Under the pieces are notes generated by a model. The model searched no databases, was not told where the DNA came from, and saw nothing but the letters and a program-made list of their open reading frames with translations. From Candidatus Latescibacterota bacterium (GTDB lineage: Bacteria; Latescibacterota; 4484-107; B68-G9): a stretch of 8,657 bases of DNA. This document shows positions 6,419-8,657 of the stretch, one piece after another. The stretch's first letter is position 1. The number at the start of each line of letters is the position of its first letter. Both the position numbers and the translations under genes were made by a program. Location of the stretch: NCBI GenBank assembly GCA_012961755.1, contig DTYS01000247.1, positions 1 to 8,657 on the forward strand, in the 5' to 3' direction.

Positions 6419-6981
6419 AAGGCTACATCCTACTTGCGGCCTTAGTCTTGGCTTCACCTTGTTGGGCCTTCAGGACCAACATCCAGGCCCTCAGGGAGGC
6501 GTTGATGGAGGCCGTACGGGGGATGGAGGTGCCGGCATCGTGGGATACGGTGAGGCTCAAGCCAGAGGAGGATGACGAAAGGAACTGGTTCGTGGAGGCA
6601 ACCTTAGAGGAGTTCCTGACCGAAATGGGGCACAAGGTGACGAGCGATACCTCGTTCTTAGGTCCTACCCTCTCCTTCAGGATCCTCAAGCTGGGACTTT
6701 CCTGTAAGGAGGGAGGTCTGCTGGGCAGGTACGTGAAACGCTGGGCGGATGCGGAATTGACCTTCAGGTGGACCGAGGGGGGAAGAGTTTTGAAGGTGGA
6801 GAACCTTAAAGGGGGATACTTCGACCGCTTTCCGAGCTCGCTCCTCCCAGAACTTGCGCACAGTCAGGATCCCCCCTTCAAGGCCGAGGTGGAGGGGAGG
6901 GATTGGGGCAAGGTAGTCGAGCCCCTCGTGGTGTCCGTCGTGGTAGGGGGGCTGCTCTACCTCTTCTACTCCGTCAGATGA
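6415..6981 (+). CDS. Unrecognised secreted protein with C-terminal membrane segment
   Basis: I do not recognise this 188-residue protein. It has a clear signal peptide (MKGYILLAALVLASPCWA, residues 1-18). A mixed alpha/beta body of about 145 residues follows, containing NWFVEATLEEFLTEMGHKV (57-75) and a beta-rich part with alternating hydrophobics around 84-130. A hydrophobic stretch (~168-186, LVVSVVVGGLLYLFY) ends the protein with the residues SVR. That suggests a periplasmic domain held to a membrane by its C-terminus. The Cys at 16 is within the signal peptide and does not form a good lipobox. ATG 6415 overlaps the cpoB-like stop (ATGA) and is preceded by GGAGG at 6403-6407. Its place between CpoB-like and BamD-like genes suggests an envelope role, by inference only. 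Confidence 0.7.
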   Translation: MKGYILLAALVLASPCWAFRTNIQALREALMEAVRGMEVPASWDTVRLKPEEDDERNWFVEATLEEFLTEMGHKVTSDTSFLGPTLSFRILKLGLSCKEGGLLGRYVKRWADAELTFRWTEGGRVLKVENLKGGYFDRFPSSLLPELAHSQDPPFKAEVEGRDWGKVVEPLVVSVVVGGLLYLFYSVR

Positions 6982-6988
6982 GGTGGCC

Positions 6989-7735
6989 ATGAGAGGAAAG
7001 GTTTGGATAGCTTCCGCGCTCATCTTGTCTGGATGTGCCGCTACGGGCGGGAAGGTGGAGGACCTCACCCCCGAAATGAGGCTTCAGAGGGCCAAGACCT
7101 GGATAAAGGAGGGAAGGTACGAAAGGGCCATAGGAGAACTTCAGGAGCTCCTTACGAGGTTCCCGGGGGCGGAGTGGGCTCCGGAGGCAAGGTTCTTCCT
7201 CGGGGAGGCCTATTACCGCTCCGGGGATTATGCGAGCGCGGTATCCGAGTACGGGCAGGTCGTAGAACAGTACGGGCTATCCCCTTGGGCCGAGCGGGCA
7301 CAGTTTAAGATAGCTATGAGCTACCTGAGGCAATCCCTGCCACCCACCTTGGACCAGGAGGAGACGAGGAAGGCCTTAGAGGCCTTCAGGAGGTTCCTCG
7401 AGGACTATCCTGACAGTCCCCTTGCTGGGGAGGCCCGAAGGCACGTGCGTGAATGTCTGGACAAGCTGGCGGAGAAGCTCTACAGGATAGGTAAGGTCTA
7501 CCTCAAGCTCGGCCATCCCGAGGCGGCGAAGATATACTTCCGGGACCTCCTGGACGAATATCCGAATTCCAAGTGGACGCCGTGGGCGAAATACGAGCTG
7601 GGAAGGATCGCGATGGAGCGTGGGGACCTGGAGGAGGCCAGGAGGGCCTTCGGGGAGGTCCTGGCCGGAGACGGGGACGAAAGGGTCAAGAGGAAGGCGA
7701 GGGAGGCCCTCAAGAAGCTGGAGGTGAGGGGATGA
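6989..7735 (+). CDS. bamD: BamD-like outer-membrane assembly lipoprotein
   Basis: The protein has 248 residues. The signal peptide ends in a canonical lipobox LSGC with the lipidated Cys at residue 16, so the mature protein should be anchored to a membrane, probably the inner leaflet of the outer membrane. The mature part is a chain of about five TPR units, with family-typical stretches such as FFLGEAYYRSGDYASAV (69-85), QEETRKALEAFRRFLEDYPD (123-142) and LYRIGKVYLKLGHPEAAKIY (164-183). BamD binds BamA and helps insert beta-barrel proteins into the outer membrane; the length matches the family (~240-260). ATG 6989 is chosen over GTG 6983 because GAGG (6980-6983) sits 5 nt before it and the signal peptide is cleaner. 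It starts 7 nt after the preceding stop and overlaps nadD by 4 nt. A generic TPR lipoprotein is the alternative, as bamA is not in the window. Confidence 0.82.
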   Translation: MRGKVWIASALILSGCAATGGKVEDLTPEMRLQRAKTWIKEGRYERAIGELQELLTRFPGAEWAPEARFFLGEAYYRSGDYASAVSEYGQVVEQYGLSPWAERAQFKIAMSYLRQSLPPTLDQEETRKALEAFRRFLEDYPDSPLAGEARRHVRECLDKLAEKLYRIGKVYLKLGHPEAAKIYFRDLLDEYPNSKWTPWAKYELGRIAMERGDLEEARRAFGEVLAGDGDERVKRKAREALKKLEVRG

Positions 7736-8307
7736 AGCTCGGGGTCCTGGGTGGGACCTTCGACCCCATACACATAGGTCACCTGATACTCGCCCAGGAG
7801 GCCTACGTAGAGCTCGGGCTCGAGAGGGTCATCTTCGTTCCGGCGGCGGACCCTCCTCACAAGGACCCCAGGAACGTAAGCCCTGTCCACCACAGGTTCC
7901 AGATGGTGAAGCTTGCGGTGGAGGGGGACCCAAGGTTCCACGTTTCGGACTTGGAACTTAGAAGGTCGGGAAAGTCCTACACCGTGGATACCCTGAGGCA
8001 CCTCAAGGAACTCTGGCCTGCTTCGGAGCTCTTCCTGCTTATAGGTGCGGACAACCTCAGGGAGCTTCCCACATGGAAGGATTACCAGGAACTCTTCCAG
8101 CTTTCGGAGGTCGTCGTGGCACACAGGCCCGGGGCGGAGCCTGAGGTGGAACTGGCGGACAGGGTCAGGTTCCTTCCGATACCTATGGTCTCCGTATCTG
8201 CGAGCTGGATAAGGGAGAGGGTGGCCGGGGGGAAGCCCATAAGGTACCTCGTGCCACGGAAGGTCGAGAGGTACATAATGGAGCACGGTCTGTACGTATG
8301 TTCGTAG
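7732..8307 (+). CDS. nadD: Nicotinate-nucleotide adenylyltransferase NadD
   Basis: Cytoplasmic enzyme of NAD biosynthesis that joins nicotinate mononucleotide and ATP to give nicotinate adenine dinucleotide and pyrophosphate. The 191-residue length is usual for the family. The nucleotidylyltransferase signature GGTFDPIHIGHL (7-18) carries the HxGH-type motif. It is followed by VPAADPPHK (36-44), HHRFQMVKLA (53-62), KSYTVDTL (81-88), IGADNL (104-109) and the C-terminal VSASWIRERV (155-164), which stands where many NadD proteins have an SST-x-IR motif. ATG 7732 overlaps the bamD-like stop (ATGA) and is preceded by GGAGGTGA (7720-7727). The 3' end overlaps obg by 10 nt. nadD-obg proximity is common in bacteria, though the usual partner rsfS is not seen here. 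Confidence 0.95.
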   Translation: MKLGVLGGTFDPIHIGHLILAQEAYVELGLERVIFVPAADPPHKDPRNVSPVHHRFQMVKLAVEGDPRFHVSDLELRRSGKSYTVDTLRHLKELWPASELFLLIGADNLRELPTWKDYQELFQLSEVVVAHRPGAEPEVELADRVRFLPIPMVSVSASWIRERVAGGKPIRYLVPRKVERYIMEHGLYVCS

Positions 8308-8657
8308 ATTATGCGAAGGTATACGTGAAGGCCGGGGACGGAGGGAACGGTTGTGTGAGCTTCCGGAGGGAGAAGTTCGTGCCCAAGGGAGGGCCCGACG
8401 GGGGGGATGGGGGAAAGGGGGGAGATGTGGTGGTCGTGGCGGACAGGAACCTGTCCACCCTCCTGGACTACAGGTACAGGACACACTATAAGGCCGGAAG
8501 GGGGGAGCACGGCAAGGGCTCCAAGAGGCACGGAAAGAACGGGAAGGACGTGGTGCTCAGGGTCCCCTTGGGTACGGTGGTCAGGGACGTTCGGACCGGG
8601 AGGGTGTTGGCCGACCTCACCGAGCACGGACAGAAGGTGGTGGTAGCCCGGGGCGGG
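8298..8657 (+). CDS. obg: Obg-family ribosome-assembly GTPase, N-terminal part (cut by window end)
   Basis: The frame stays open from ATG 8298 to the last base, giving 120 residues. This covers most of the Obg-fold N-terminal domain. It begins MFVDYAKVYVKAGDGGNG and carries the glycine-rich GGPDGGDGGKGGD stretch (32-44) plus ADRNLSTLLDYRYR (49-62) and LGTVVRDV (95-102), all hallmark Obg features. The GTP-binding G domain lies beyond the window. Obg binds the large ribosomal subunit during late assembly and links growth to the guanine-nucleotide pool. The start overlaps the last 10 nt of nadD. Only GGAG at 8280-8283 lies upstream, at long spacing, so translation is probably coupled to nadD. 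The gene is truncated only by the window edge. Confidence 0.95.
   Translation, partial: MFVDYAKVYVKAGDGGNGCVSFRREKFVPKGGPDGGDGGKGGDVVVVADRNLSTLLDYRYRTHYKAGRGEHGKGSKRHGKNGKDVVLRVPLGTVVRDVRTGRVLADLTEHGQKVVVARGG

Noticed and set aside
7498..8484. 328-residue open frame on the minus strand
   Set aside because: It lies opposite well-supported bamD-like, nadD and obg genes, has low-complexity Pro/Arg/Ser-rich translation and no domain; it results from the codon bias of the real genes.
1..8657. Mobile elements, CRISPR arrays, phage or defence genes
   Set aside because: No transposase or integrase motifs, no terminal inverted repeats, no regularly spaced repeats; all genes are envelope or housekeeping types.

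Overview
The window reads as chromosome from a Gram-negative (diderm), probably thermophilic bacterium. The diderm call rests on two lipoprotein TPR genes, a CpoB/YbgF-like protein and a BamD-like protein, which are outer-membrane and periplasm factors. The thermophile call is inference from codon use: arginine is mostly AGG and isoleucine is very often ATA in every gene, with a G+C-rich background and many charged Glu/Lys/Arg residues. I cannot name a phylum from this sequence. All genes are on the + strand, and there is no sign of a mobile element, CRISPR array, tRNA or rRNA.

Layout. Bases 1-199 are non-coding, with two inverted repeats. A sigma70-like promoter (200-227) and a strong ribosome binding site (278-285) lead into one very large gene (294-4772). 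It encodes an exported and membrane-embedded fusion: a degenerate M28 (aminopeptidase-type) domain with a PA-like insert, a beta-rich middle region, three extra membrane segments, an FtsX/MacB-type permease module and a C-terminal soluble domain. A textbook intrinsic terminator (4801-4828) closes this unit.

A second, tightly packed operon follows: a TrmJ-type SPOUT RNA 2'-O-methyltransferase (4936-5874), a CpoB/YbgF-like coiled-coil TPR lipoprotein (5711-6418), an unrecognised secreted protein with a C-terminal membrane segment (6415-6981), a BamD-like lipoprotein (6989-7735), nicotinate-nucleotide adenylyltransferase NadD (7732-8307) and the 5' part of the ribosome-assembly GTPase Obg (8298 to window end, truncated by the window). 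Junctions are 4-nt or 10-nt overlaps or a 7-nt gap, except that the trmJ frame runs 164 nt into the cpoB-like gene.

The cpoB-like gene, the unknown gene and the bamD-like gene form an envelope-biogenesis block inserted between RNA-modification and NAD/ribosome housekeeping genes. The most interesting items are the permease fusion, whose M28 metal-ligand positions are almost all replaced, and the unknown envelope protein held between the CpoB-like and BamD-like genes.
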